A DNA stretch of 64,000 nucleotides, taken from Aptenodytes patagonicus. Taxonomy: Eukaryota; Chordata; Aves; Sphenisciformes; Spheniscidae. The DNA lies in NCBI RefSeq assembly GCF_965638725.1, contig NC_134950.1:26378932-26442931 (forward strand), read 5' to 3'. The stretch's first letter is position 1, and every line of letters starts with the position of its first letter. Below, piece by piece: positions 10,476 to 22,300 of the stretch. The notes under the pieces are model-generated. The model saw nothing but the letters and a program-made list of their open reading frames with translations. It did not search any database and had not been told where the DNA came from. A program made the position numbers and the translations under genes.

Positions 10476-13400
10476 AGTCTCACTGGTCTTCTCCGGGCTG
10501 TTCTTTTGGCTTTTTCTGAAAATGTGTGTGAATATTTTTTTTTTCCCTCCAGTCATCAGGGATCCTTGATCTATGTGGCTTTTCAAAGATCATGGAGAGT
10601 GGCCTTGCAAGGCCATCAGCCAGCTCTCTCAGCACATTGGATGCAGGCCGCTGGGCTCCACAGACTTCTATGGGTTGTGTTGTTGCAAGTAGTCCCTGAT
10701 TTGATTCTCACCCACTGAACAAACTGGGTGACAAAATGATCTGTTTAACTGACAGTGATGAAACGGGATTTGTGCAACAAAGCGTCCATCTTCCTAGAGG
10801 AAGCACTGACTAAAACCTCTCCTTTTCAAATGTAGATTTTGTGACTTGTGCATTTATCAAAGCAGCGAGTCTATGCTGAGAGCTGTACAGTATTCTGCAG
10901 GAGAAAGTTTGACCAATTATGCCTGTATAATCATATCCATACAGATAACCTAACATAGCTACACTGATAGTGTTCCTCTTGGGGGTGCTTAGTTCAGACT
11001 TAATGCAGCTTTTTAAATTTAGGTTGGACACTTTCCAAAACATCATGAACTAGTGTTTTTTTAAAACTTCCCCGTGCCAAAGCAAAAATGTTCATATAAA
11101 GGGTCATATCAATGTAACCATACTAAATTCTCACTTTACATTCGGGTTTTCCTGTTTATGTAAATCCTTGTACGTCTCTGATGAAGCTAGCATACTAATT
11201 ACTGTTCTCTGACACTTAACACTGATGGAGGCACTCTGTTTCCTCATTGAGTCGTTCAGTATCTGCTTTCTTCATCTCATTAACTTCTTTTGGTGCATGT
11301 TTATAACCACAAAATGCTGTTACCTCCATTATTCAGTGATACTTGCAAGTAGGGTTCAGGGTTTTTGACACACGTAGAAATGACTCATCAAAAGATCATG
11401 GTGCTGCTGCAGCACTGTTGTTCCCATCATGTGGTCACGATAGATCAGTCTTAGAATAAATGGGACTGAATTGAGACTTAACAGGATGTGTAGAAAGTTT
11501 TGTTTCTCAGCCAGCCTTTTTCTTCATGAAAATACTGTCCTGGAGCTACTGCTGCATAACTAATACTTCAGAAGTTAAAGTCTCTTGACTTGTTCCAAAG
11601 TTTTGTGGGCAGTTTGGTAGTTGAACACTCAAATACCTTAATGAGGCAGATAACTGTATTGTAATTTCATGGGCAAGCTAAGGAAAAAGAATAATAGCCA
11701 AAAAAAGAAAACCCAGATAAGAGTAACAAAACTAGGCTAGTGGCCAGGAGCAGACTTCAGATCTCAACTTGCAGACATGGGCTGTGCCATAAGTTTATAC
11801 TTTCTCCTGAAGTGCAGCCTTCACATTGTTGTGTCCAAGCAAGGTGACCTAGTCAGGCAATATAGTAAGAAATATAATTATGTCCAAAAATCAGCCTGAG
11901 TGCTAAAAGAATCCCAGATTCCCTGAAATGGGGCTCTACGGAGAATTAGTAGAGGCAGAGAGAGGTGGGAAAGAGGAGGGAGGCCTCAGGCTTTTGGGGT
12001 ATGTGGGTAATGGCCAACAGCTGTCAATTTTTGCAAGGTGAATAAAGAAGATGCTTTTCTGTCTGTGGTGTGAGGCTGAGGAATAGGAGATGGATGTGTC
12101 TTGTATTAAATAGGGAGGAAAGAGAGGAGTTTGACTTCTGTGGCTCATGACAAACCGCCTAACAGCTGAATTAGTAAACACATCTTTACCAAATATCTGC
12201 TAATGGAGGGCAGTTTGGGATGGGGTATTATCTCCTGCACATCACCTTTTCCTCTGGAGAGATCCATGGTGTGTCCTAAACATAGGCAAGACTGGGGCTA
12301 TGGAGAATCATAAGTCTTAGTCCCCAGGTGTTGAAAAGGTGTTTGTTACTGATGCTCCAGGAAGCTGGAGCATCAGCAGTAAACACACTTCACCTTGCAT
12401 GCTTGGGAGGGAAAGTCCTGAGGCTAGGGCCAGCAGCTGTAGGTTTGATGAGGTGGTGTGAGTCATTTGAATGAGGAACCACACACACTCCTAGGTCAGA
12501 GGCTGAGCCAGGGAGGAGAGGGCCTTCCCCTGCAGCCAGCTGCCTGCTTCTCCTGGTAGCAGGGGGAAGGGATGTCTCCTAAAATACTGCCCACCCTAGG
12601 AGGTCATGGTGAGATAAGTTAATCTATTTTGTTTTTAAAAAGTACTGTATTATTGTCCTACTTGTGTTCTATGTGGCTCTTTTCCGTGACCTGAGATTCC
12701 TTCTTTTCCCTTACCTACATTTATCTCCTGGTCCAAAAGGTGTCATGTTTACAGCCCAGTGGTGGAGCAATGCTGGAAAACATGAGGAAGATGGGTCTTT
12801 GAGCTGCAGACAGGAGATCCAACACAGGGGTAGGTGAAGATAGACTCAATGCTTGGCTGTTAGTTATATGTGCTGCTTCTCACTGCAGAGGTGCTGTCCT
12901 TACTGGGGTTTGACGGTGGGCTTTGTTCAGGGTATCAACTGTATCACCGTTTCACTCTTGGTGTTTTGAAAATGGGAGTTTAAATGTTCACGTACGGGAA
13001 AGGATATGGGTCTCTGACAAGACAGGGATAAAGTGTCTCCTGCGTAAAAGGACTTTCAGGACAAGCTAATGTTTATTCCAAGCTTCTTACTGCTGAGAAA
13101 GGTACATCATCTCAAGAAGAAAGAAAGAGGCTACTAAGAGCCAGAAGGACACAGTCCGTTGGTTTGCTTTATGACTGCTGGGAAGTGATGGCATCTACTT
13201 CTGAACGTGGGTTTAAAAGGTTGGTAACTCTCACTCTCTCTGCTCCCCCCCTTCCTTAAAAAGCGTGCCTTGAAAAAATCAAGTCAAAGGGGAAAACCTT
13301 GTATCATGCTATACTGTTGTAGGTCTCACCCTGCAAATTATAAGGGAACTGTTAACTTATTCTTGATTTCCACTTGAGTTTTCTTCCTCTATTATAAAAA

Positions 13401-16400
13401 TAATTCTTAGTACTTGTTGTCTTAAGCTGATTTGACTGTTGTACAGGCTGCTTGTCAATAGCTGGTTATTGCCTATGCTTTCTGTTGCTGGTATTGACCT
13501 TAGAAAGACATATTTACATGCTTATGACTAAAAGGTTTACTCTGTGTTATATTTTAGCTAACAAGTTCTTAAGAACTGTAATATGGGCTCTCTCCCCTCC
13601 AAATCAGAAAAAAAAACAACCCCAGATAAGTCAATTTTGTAATGTCTTAAAAATATTCCTTAATGCATGTTAAACTGGATCATGCCTTGTTTGAAAAAGT
13701 CTCTGAAATGAAACAAGAAGGAAAGTAGTAGAATACTATAGGTTCTAATAGAAAACAAGGGTGTTGAAACCTCAGGGTTTCAAGTTATCCCATGCTGTTC
13801 AGCGGAAGAAAAACATTTCAGTTTGGGAAGGGTGCAACTTCCTACTAAAGGATTCCTCTTTAGGAAGGGTGTAAAGCTTTAATGGTGCTTTGCTTAGACT
13901 GTGTAGCTGGAGCCATTCTGCAATAAATAAGTCTAAAACTCCTCTTAAAAACAATGAAGTTCATCCACCCGAGAGTCCTGGAGAAGACCTTTCCCTTAAC
14001 TAAGTTATAGAATAGCTTTGACAACGTGGCTGTGACTCAAAAGGACAAAGCCCAGCAGCACAAGCGAATGACCATAGTGAAATATTTACTGCAACAAGGT
14101 AGGAATACGGGGGGCAATATTCCATGTTATTTTGTGCCTGGATCACAGTGGAGCTATGTGCAAATGTTTGTAATGAAATACCGCTCCCTTCCTTGGGAAC
14201 AACCAGGTGACTTCAGAAGCCCTGGGAGAAGAGCAGTATTAAGCACACTCTGCAAATGGATTGATCCTCATGGCTTTCGATCTGTGCTTTATAGAGCCCT
14301 AGTAGACTCTGGGCTCCTTCAAAGAGATCCATAAAAGGATAACCAAGAAAAGCAACCTCAGCTGTGTAAAGTTGTAAGGAAGGCCCTGTAATTCTTACCT
14401 TTCCAATGGGGTTCACACCTTCTCTGGAACATATCTAGAAGTGGTAATTAGAAGAAAAAAAAAAAAGAAAACCGCTAGACTAATCTAAAAGGACTTACCA
14501 GATCCCAGCACAAATACTGCTTAGATGTTGTAGCGTATTTCTAGAAGCTTAAAAATTCTTCTCTCTTTTACACTTATCCTCCCTAAGGAGGTATCCACAT
14601 AATGAAAGTGGATGTACTTGTGTTAACTCACTTGGAAATATCCCGGTGTGGACTAAGTCACTTGAGTTTTATTGCCACATCAAAAGATCAACATGTTAGT
14701 TTTCATTAGAATCACAATTTCATTGTCTGCAGCAGGATATTATTACACGCTAGCTTCTGGGGTTTTTTTTCTGCTGAAAATTTATGGGAGAAGTTGCTGG
14801 CAGGGTGGAGAATGCTTACAGGACCTGGTGCATTTTCCACTACTGAGGCAAAACCACAAATACAGTGGCACGTGACCTGCAGCATCTCACATCAAAAGGT
14901 GTGGAAAAATGAGCAGCATAGTCATTACAGTCTTTGTGCTGAGACCTATTCATGGCAGACCTGATCCATTCAATTTTTAGTTACTATTCATTTTGCAGTA
15001 TTCTCTTTTCACGGTGTGCCACAGAGTTTATTCCTGGTGCACCAAACCCGCTTTGCTACTTGGAGGCTGGCTGCCACCAAGCCCTAATTTGACATCTGTG
15101 AGGGGTGGAGGTTTTTTAGGAAAAAAGATACTTTGTCTCTCCTCTCTTGCTAGCCCCTTCATGAAGTTCCAGTTCTTCTTAACAAGTTGGCTATGGTAGG
15201 GTTTCAACTTCAGCAAGTCAGTTAAAGGCCTGAGGTTAGAGTTAGGTCAAGTCTGCCCAAATTCGACCACTTTCCCTCTGTAGTCAGTGGAGTGGGAGAT
15301 GCACTTCCAGACAGCAGGATGTATCTTGCTGGTGGACTTCAGTGGATATCAACTCACAGAGCTACCTGCTGAAGGCTACGCCTACTTTAGGCATCCCGAA
15401 CTATGACATGAGTTAGATTTCTTGAAATGAGCTGGTGCAATATAGACAGTTGCCAAAGATTGTTTCTAAGTGCCAATGGGCTTGAACAGATGACAGTGGT
15501 TTGTGGTTTTTTTACGTCCCTTTTGAGCCACAACTAGCATATTTTCTTCATGATAAGGACTGGAACGGGCATTTTGCAGAGCTGAGGAGGCTGGGTGGCT
15601 GCAACATCCATCTCACATCTGTCATGCACGCTGCTTTACTTGACATCTGCAGGAATTGTTGTCCCCACTCCATGAGCTGCTGTAAGCACACGCAATTGGG
15701 AGATGGCTCTTACTGTCCAAAACTTGTGATCTGTTAAACTGCTGTTAGCAACCCTACTGTAACATCTCTGCCTTTGGTGAGCTGTACTGCCTTTTCTCTT
15801 GCCCTTTAAAATGGCAAAGCTATGAAAAGGTAAGCACCAAAACCTGGTTATCATGCTTAATTACTATAATACGTATTTAGAGGTGAAGACTATGTTTACT
15901 TTTTAATAGCATTACACTTGGGAAAAGAAAAAACAGAAGTGAAAAAAATGATGATGAGGTGGATTTACTTGAAGGCAACTGCAGCTTCTCTTCGTGCTGT
16001 TTTGCAGCACGTGTGCTCTGCACTGCAAGAGAGGAGAGGGAAAGTACCAGTTGCTTCTCATCAGCAAAATGGCCACAGGTGCCCTGCGTTGCGGTAAGGG
16101 CCTGCCTCCACGCACAGCTCCTGCCATGGGTGTTTTAAAGAAAAGCATGCACTCAAAGCATTGCTAAGTACATGGTACTGTGGGGTTTGGTTGCTTTTGG
16201 GGCAGTGTGGATTGGTGTGGGTTTTTTTTTTCTTTTTAGGATATTTGTTAAGAAAACTCCACACAACCCTCAAGCGATGTTACCAGTGACTGGGAGGCGT
16301 GCCTGGCACTGAGGGTAAGCTTCACCCTTCAGCATCTTCTCCTGATGGACATGGTGGGTGCTCCTGCGGTGGGCACTGCTGCCCTGGGACTTGGTGGCAC

Positions 16401-16800
16401 CCCAAGGGGCAGTGGTGGGCCTGGCTAACAGGTGTGGAAAGCAGGGCCATCCATGGGAGAACATGGAGGCTGTGCTTGGGGAAGGCCTGTTTTCTGCTGG
16501 GACGGATTTCTCTGTGGTTAAACACGCTGAAAAAATGAAGGGAGAGAGAAGGGACCTCAGGGAAGGTTTTGGACACAAAGGCCCAGGCCCCTCACAGCAG
16601 AGCCAGGTGTCTTCATGGGGCACAGCTGGGTGAAGGCCATCCCTGTGTGGTGAGACGTGTGACAGCCATCTGGCAGCGGGCTTACACCCCCCCCATCCGT
16701 GACGTGGGGTGCTGGTGGGGTCTCAGAGGTCTGGTCCCACAGGAGCGGGGTGTCGGTGGATCAGGAGGCTGGTGGCACAGGGAGAAACAGGGTGTCGCTG
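10476..16800. other. Intergenic sequence between TP53INP1 and CCNE2
   Basis: About 6.3 kb of unique-looking, moderately AT-rich sequence. I found no exon chain, RNA gene or recognisable repeat. The longest open frame (102 codons, 14026-14334) resembles no family I know and has no clear splice or promoter context. GC content rises from about 16.3 kb toward the CCNE2 CpG island. Distal regulatory elements of CCNE2 could lie here but nothing specific can be named. Confidence 0.6.
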
Positions 16801-17504
16801 GGCGGCCGCGGGCTGACACCCCCGATGGGCAGGGGTGCCGCTGACGGGCAGCGGCCGCTCCCCAGTGGCACGGAGCGCCGGGGAAACGCGTCCCCGCTGA
16901 CAGGGGCTGCCGGCGGCGACACCGGCCGGGCGGCTGCCCTCAGGCGGGCGGGAGGAGCCGCCCCGCCCTCAGGCCGCGGCGGGAGCGGGGCGGGGCGGGG
17001 CGGTGCAGGGCGCGCGCGGCGGAGCCGTGTTTACATTCCGCCGCCCGCTGCACGTTGCCGCGGAGCGGCGCGCTCCCATTGGCCAGGGCGGGCAGCGGCC
17101 CCGCCCCGGGGCGGGCTGCGCCCTGCCGGGCGCGCGGGGCCGCCGGCGGAGCTGTCCCGGCGGGGCGCGGACCCAGGGCTTGATGCAGCGGATCGGGATG
17201 ACGGTGCCGGGGGGTGCCCCGCCAGCAGGGCCAGGGCGGCGGGGAGCGGACGGGGCAGCGGGCGGCTCTGCCTGCCGGGGTGGCAGTCCTCCTACCGGCA
17301 CTGCCCGCCGCTCTCCCGGGACGCCTCCGCCAAGGGAGCCGCGGCGGGCGGGAGGGGCGCGGGGGTGTCCTGGCAGCGGCGGCGGGCCGGGGAGCCGCTG
17401 GGCCCGGGGCGGCCCCGCGGCGAATGGGCGGCGCTGGGGCGAGCGGGGCGCGGGCGCTGGCGGAGGGAGGGCGGCCGGCAGGCGGGGGAGCTGTCTGCCG
17501 CCCT

Positions 17505-17516
17505 CGCACATGCGCA
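17505..17516 (+). promoter_or_regulatory. NRF1-like site in CCNE2 promoter
   Basis: CGCACATGCGCA resembles the NRF1 consensus YGCGCAYGCGCR with one half-site weakened. It lies about 20 bases upstream of the TATA-like sequence. Motif match only. Confidence 0.4.
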
Positions 17517-17535
17517 GCGCGGGCCCGGGCCGCGC

Positions 17536-17541
17536 TATATA
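17536..17541 (+). promoter_or_regulatory. TATA-like box of CCNE2
   Basis: TATATA occurs alone in otherwise GC-only sequence, placing a possible start site near 17565-17570. TATA-like elements are uncommon in CpG-island promoters, which makes this one stand out. Confidence 0.45.
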
Positions 17542-17547
17542 GCGACT

Positions 17548-17561
17548 TGGCGCCGGCGCCA
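17548..17561. promoter_or_regulatory. E2F-like palindrome in CCNE2 core promoter
   Basis: TGGCGCCGGCGCCA is a perfect 14-bp palindrome containing GGCGCC half-sites, preceded by T so that TTGGCGCC approximates the E2F core TTSSCGC. It overlaps the expected start site just downstream of the TATA-like box. E2F control of cyclin E genes is well established; occupancy at this site is inferred. Confidence 0.5.
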
Positions 17562-17564
17562 GCT

Positions 17565-17595
17565 GAGCAGCGCGGCCCGGGCGGCGGCGGCAGAG
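17565..17595 (+). other. CCNE2: Candidate non-coding first exon of CCNE2
   Basis: A CAGAG|GTGCGC donor at 17595/17596 follows the TATA/E2F block, and the first coding exon at 19347 has its own acceptor, so an untranslated first exon is required. The start near 17565 is guessed from the TATA-like box; other donors in the island are possible. Confidence 0.35.
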
Positions 17596-17642
17596 GTGCG
17601 CGGGGTGTGGCGGGAGGGGGTCCCGCCGGTGGGCGGCCGTCG

Positions 17643-17758
17643 TGGCGGCGATGGTGGTAGTGGTGGCGGTGGTTACGATGGTGATGATGGTGGTAGCGGC
17701 AGTGGCAGTGGTTATGATGGTGATGATGGCAGTAGCGGTGGCAATGGTGGTGGCGGTA
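17643..17758 (+). repeat. Imperfect GGT/GAT trinucleotide tract with a 39-bp internal duplication
   Basis: An imperfect trinucleotide array of GGT, GAT, GGC and AGT triplets. A 39-base unit starting GGTTACGATGGTGATGATGG at 17671 recurs as GGTTATGATGGTGATGATGG at 17710. It lies just after the predicted exon 1 donor in CCNE2 intron 1. It reads as a Gly/Asp/Ser repeat in one frame but there is no evidence for translation. Confidence 0.85.
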
Positions 17759-17872
17759 CCGGCAGACCCGGTGCCGGTGTGAGGGGCGCAGTCGCGGCGG
17801 GCGGTGGAGTGGCGCGGGCCGGCGGCCGGGAGCGGGAGCGGTGAGGCGGGCTGCCCGCCCGCCCGGGCACCG

Positions 17873-18620
17873 TTTTGGAGGGAGAGCGGCTGAGGAGAGC
17901 CGGGGGGGTAGGTGTCCGCGCGCGGCCCCATCCGCCCCCGCGGTGCCCTCCCGCCCGGGGCAGGGAGCACTGCGGGGCGCCCCTGCGAGGGGCGATGGCC
18001 CGGGCGGGCACCGCCGGCGGGGGGCAGCGCGGCGGGCCAGGGTGTCGGCGGGAGCCCGCCATCGCCTCCCTGCCCGCCCACCCCGGGGCCGCCCGGCGGC
18101 GGAGAGCCCCGTGGGGGTGGCGGGGGGCGGGCTGCCGGGTTTTGGAGGGAGACGGGCGCGGTGGGGGCGGGGAAGCCGGCCGAGCCGCTTGGCGGGCTGA
18201 CCCCGATTGCCGGCCCGCGCCGCCCGCCCTCGCCCCATCCCGGCGGTGGGTCCCGGCCCTGGCGAGTCCCGGCTCCCCCCGCCCTGGCCCTCAGGACAGG
18301 GGCTTGGCGAGGAGGGCGCCTGGTGGGGACACCCCCCCTCGCAGCTCCCGATCCCTGAGGGGCGCTGGGGGGTCCTCCCTTGTGTGGGGTCCCCCCCTGA
18401 GGGAAGGTGTCCCTGTGTGAGGGGCTGCCGTCCCGGCAGGCCCACCCCGCCGCTTCCCCCTCAGGTTTTGGAGGGAGCCTCGCTCGCAGCAAGGCGGGAG
18501 CGCGGGGGAGGGGGGGCCGCGGTCCTGCCCTGCTCCCTGCCCCCTCACGCGTCCCCTCAGCACCCCTCGGCCGGGGGAGGGAGGGGGGCAGGCGGCGGCT
18601 CGACCCCTTTTGGAGGGAGA
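17873..18620 (+). repeat. Four dispersed copies of TTTTGGAGGGAG in the CCNE2 CpG island
   Basis: TTTTGGAGGGAGA occurs at 17873-17885, 18140-18152 and 18608-18620, and TTTTGGAGGGAG at 18466-18477. Copies 1 and 2 also share GGCGGGCTGCC just upstream. The spacing (267, 326 and 142 bp) is irregular, which suggests a degenerate tandem duplication of a GC-rich unit. Confidence 0.75.
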
Positions 18621-19371
18621 GCGAGCGCGGGCAGCGGCGGTGCCTCCCCTCCTAGCCTGACCCCCGCTGCGCCCCGGGGCTGGCCGAGGCGCCCCCCCGG
18701 CCCTGCCCAGCTCGGCACGGCGCGGCGCAGCGCAGGCCGCCGCCTCCCCGCTCTCTGCAAATTGGCGCGGAACCGGCGCGGCGGGAGCGCGGGCGACGGC
18801 GGGCGGCCCGGCCCGGCTCGGCTCAGCTCGGCACGGCCCAGCCCGGCAGGTGTGGGGGGGCCGGCGGCGAAATCTCCCCGGAGGGAGCCGCTGCACCGGT
18901 AAAACGCGTGTCTGTGTGGATGTCTGGTGGCTGCAGTATGCAGGGTGTAGAGGGAGCGGGGGGGTCACAGCCCCAGGGACCACCCCACCCCCCTCCACCC
19001 CCCCATCCTCTTGCGTGGGAAATGTCCCTTTACAGCTTCCCCCGCCCCCCCGGGCTAGATGAGCCCAGCTAGCCTGAGCCAAATGTACTGCTGGCATACG
19101 TGGGCACCCCTGTGTAACCCACTTCAGCAGTGTAACTCCCAGCAGGACGTGGAGCTGCCTGTGATTATACGCCACAGAGGTCCTCTGCTCAGGCGTTCCT
19201 CACACCAGTAAAATACTTGCGCCCTTCTATTTCAGTTGTGTAAACCATGCTGCTCTTTGTGATGCGTCTTATGACGCAAAGGATGGAACTTGGTCCTAAC
19301 TTCTTGAGGATACGTTAACCGAGCTTATGTTATTCCTTTGGTGCAGGTAGAGATCTTGCAACCCAAAGAAG

Positions 19372-19385
19372 ATGTCAAGACGCAG
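19372..19385 (+). CDS. CCNE2: CCNE2 coding exon 1 (start codon)
   Basis: The exon begins at about 19347 after a TTTGGTGCAG acceptor, with the ATG at 19372 in good context (A at -3). Only 14 coding bases (M-S-R-R and two bases of S5) precede the donor AG|GTAAAC. Start chosen because it reproduces the conserved MSRRSSRLQ start. Confidence 0.93.
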
Positions 19386-22300
19386 GTAAACTGTTAGCAT
19401 CGTAATACACCAAGCTTATCTGTATTCACTTAACAACTGCTGCTCTCCTAACATCTAATGTCTTTTTGCTCTTTGCAGTAGCCGGTTGCAAGCCAAGCAG
19501 CAGCAGCCACTGTCATGTCAAGAAGAGTCTCCACAAGAACTGCAGGCACCAGAACATCTCCAGACCAGAAAAAGGAGAACAGCAGAGGTGACCAGTTTGG
19601 GCAACTTGAAAAGTTTAATAATATTGAATGTTCTTCAGTGCATTTGGATGGGAGAATCTTTACTCTGCTGAGTGAGAAAGTGGGGCAGGAGTAGCAACAG
19701 TTTGCTTTAGCTTTAGAGGTGGGTGTGCTGGTCATTGTCAGTGTATTGATGTGTGTCTCTCTTCTCAGCAGGAGATTAAGAAAAGAGAAGATGGGAAAAT
19801 TGCTAAAAAGCATCAATATGAGATTAAGGTAATTCAATCCTGATTATTGGTTCAAACTAGGTGAGGGAGTCCATCTGGTTTATGTTGGTGGGTGTGAGGT
19901 CATGCATTCCACACTAGAAAGTATTGAATAGGGGAAGTTTCTACCTTCAGATATTAAAAACCATGGGAGCTCTGCACCTTAGCATCTTTTTATACGTTTT
20001 TGCTTTTTTACGCATGGCTTTGTGCAGATAAAGGGTCCTTCAATGTGGAAACCACTGCAGAGTAAGGTTAGGTGTAAAAATGAGAATAAACCCAGATATT
20101 TCAGAATAACTCTATGTGCAGAGCAACTGGAGGCCTAGAGGCAAGTCTAAACAAGATCCTTGCACTTGTTTTAACTCAAGGTGTGGTTTCATGGCCATTT
20201 AGTTAAGAAGACTCATAAGCACGCAGGCCCTCTTTACTTTCATTTAACAGTTCCTTTGATTATTTAAATCAATTTAGGAATCTGTTTTAACTAACACAGG
20301 CTACTCCTAAACCAAGTGAGGGGCTTTACAGTTGTTTATTTTAAAGTGGGTTAGTAAAATAATGTAACTTTCTCTTGCAAACAATGTTGTTTGCAGTTAC
20401 TCTGTTTGTAAAGCAAATGAGACTAACAGCTATGGTGAAGCAAAACTCTTCTGATTGTGAAGTTGTCTTTGCAAACTTTGTGTAGGGAAAAATGCTGTGT
20501 AAGTACGTCAGCTGTGCTTGGGGTGAAACTGCGTGTCACAGTTTGCCTTTGCTGAAAGGGGGAAATCCTGCTCCCCTTTCTTTCAGGCAGGCATTCCATC
20601 CCCTGCCTTGCTCCATTTTTGGTTCTCTTTAAATGAAGCAGTATGCAGGTTCAGCTTGCTAATTTGGCACTACAAAATGAGTTTATGTTCTGCCAGGTTA
20701 GTGAGTTGAATCAACCCAGCAGAGGGTCTGACAAGCATCAAAGCTGACAAAAGAAGGAAGGGGTGGGACTTGGGCAGTGAGGATCACAGGAGAGGAGAAA
20801 GAGCAGGATCTCCCTTTTCTCCTGGCTGTGTGCTGTTAAGACCAATTCTGCTGGAATATGTAACTTCACTCTTAGGGTACTTTAGTCTGGCTATAAATAG
20901 GTTTAGATATGCTAAGGAAATTGTATGTAGTTTACATTGCAAAACAGCTATATAAGAAAAGTTTCTGTGTTCAGGTGTTGCCATTCATTGGCAATGGGAT
21001 TCCCCCTAACTCCACAGAGCATAATTGAAGTTCTGTGTCACCATTTTGAAGGCTGTCAGCCATTACAGCATTGCATATGCTCCATGCGTTTGATACCTCC
21101 TTACTTGTATTGGTTAGGTACAACCAAATAAGTATTAGTGAAACAAGTTACAGAGTTAACTAAAGTAATCTAGAATTCCTTCTTTGAAGCTTTCTGCATG
21201 AATAACTTTGGGCTCTTCTCCTTTTGAGTCGTTGCATCCCATATTTGGCATTGGCAGGCTGAGAGATAGTTCACAGCTGCTGCTTGCTCAGTGGGTATCT
21301 AGCTCTGGAGCTGAGATGGGTGGCTCCTCTCTGGAGTGCTTAATTGGAAGATAACAAGTTGCTGAATTTCCCCTGAGAGACAGTAGAACCTCCACCCTCT
21401 CCTTTCTTTTCCCTCTGAGTAGATAAGTAGATAGGACTGGCAACCTAATGTCCTGTGTTTTAGTAGCAATGAGTACCTTTGCCTTATGTACTGTAACTGA
21501 GCAGCTCAAGCAATGGATAGGTTACTTGTGGGTTCATAAATTAAAGACAGTTAGTTATCTTCCTCAAAGCTGAGTTTCCCAAATTTGTCGGATTTGTTTA
21601 TACATCTTCCGTCTTGACTACGAAAGGCTTTGTTGGCATTTAATCTCTCTGGCTTTCTTGGTTTCAGTACATGAATCGATGCTGAGGTCCAAAAAGACTA
21701 ATGTACATTACATATATTGTTGTTACTGTAATCTACTCGCCTTTCTTGCTCTCATAGTAAAATCAGCATTTAAAAGATACCTTCTTTATGTTGCAGAGTT
21801 GTTGGCCGCCCACAATAACAGGAGGCATCTCGCCTTGCATAATTATTGAAACGCCTCACAAAGAATCAGTAACCACTGACTTCTCAAGATTCAAAAAATA
21901 CAGGTTCAGAAACCTCTTCATAAACCCGTCACCTTTGCCAGAACTCAAGTAAGTTTACCAGATGCAGCAGTTGTTTGATGTTTTATCAAATATGCTGAAC
22001 TACTGTAGTAAAATCTGTTGTTGTATTGTGTTTGTATAACGGTGGGCAGTACTCAACCCATACCTGTACTTGCCTCCTCATCCCACAAACAATTCAATGA
22101 CCAAAAAAAGACAGAAATTCTGGGTATTTTTCCTCCCCCCCTGATCTTATAAATGCACAGGACAAATAATTTTAGCCTTTCAGAGCTGTCCTTTTATAAC
22201 TTAGCAATGGAGACTCTAAGTGGTTAAGAGACACATAATGCTTAAACTAAACTTCTTTCAGTGTTATTGGAACTGAGTGATCAAAAAATACTAAGCAAAG

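Larger units (their letters stand above)
16800..18950. promoter_or_regulatory. CCNE2: CpG island / promoter region of CCNE2
   Basis: Very GC-rich and dense in CpG over about 2.1 kb, in sharp contrast to its flanks, immediately 5' of the first CCNE2 coding exon. It contains an inverted CCAAT box (ATTGG, 17078-17082), an NRF1-like CGCACATGCGCA (17505-17516), a TATATA (17536-17541), a perfect E2F-like palindrome (17548-17561), and another E2F-like TTGGCGCGGAA near 18762. Cyclin E genes are classical E2F targets, so the sites fit. Long GC-rich open frames on both strands here (up to 507 codons) are compositional artefacts. Boundaries are by eye. Confidence 0.85.

Noticed and set aside
14026-14334. 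102-codon frame between TP53INP1 and CCNE2
   Set aside because: Not similar to any protein I know; no promoter, splice chain or poly(A) signal was found around it.
16699-18902. Long open frames (up to 507 codons) on both strands in the CCNE2 CpG island
   Set aside because: GC-rich sequence rarely contains stop codons. The frames overlap on both strands, are Pro/Arg/Ala/Gly-rich and match no family.
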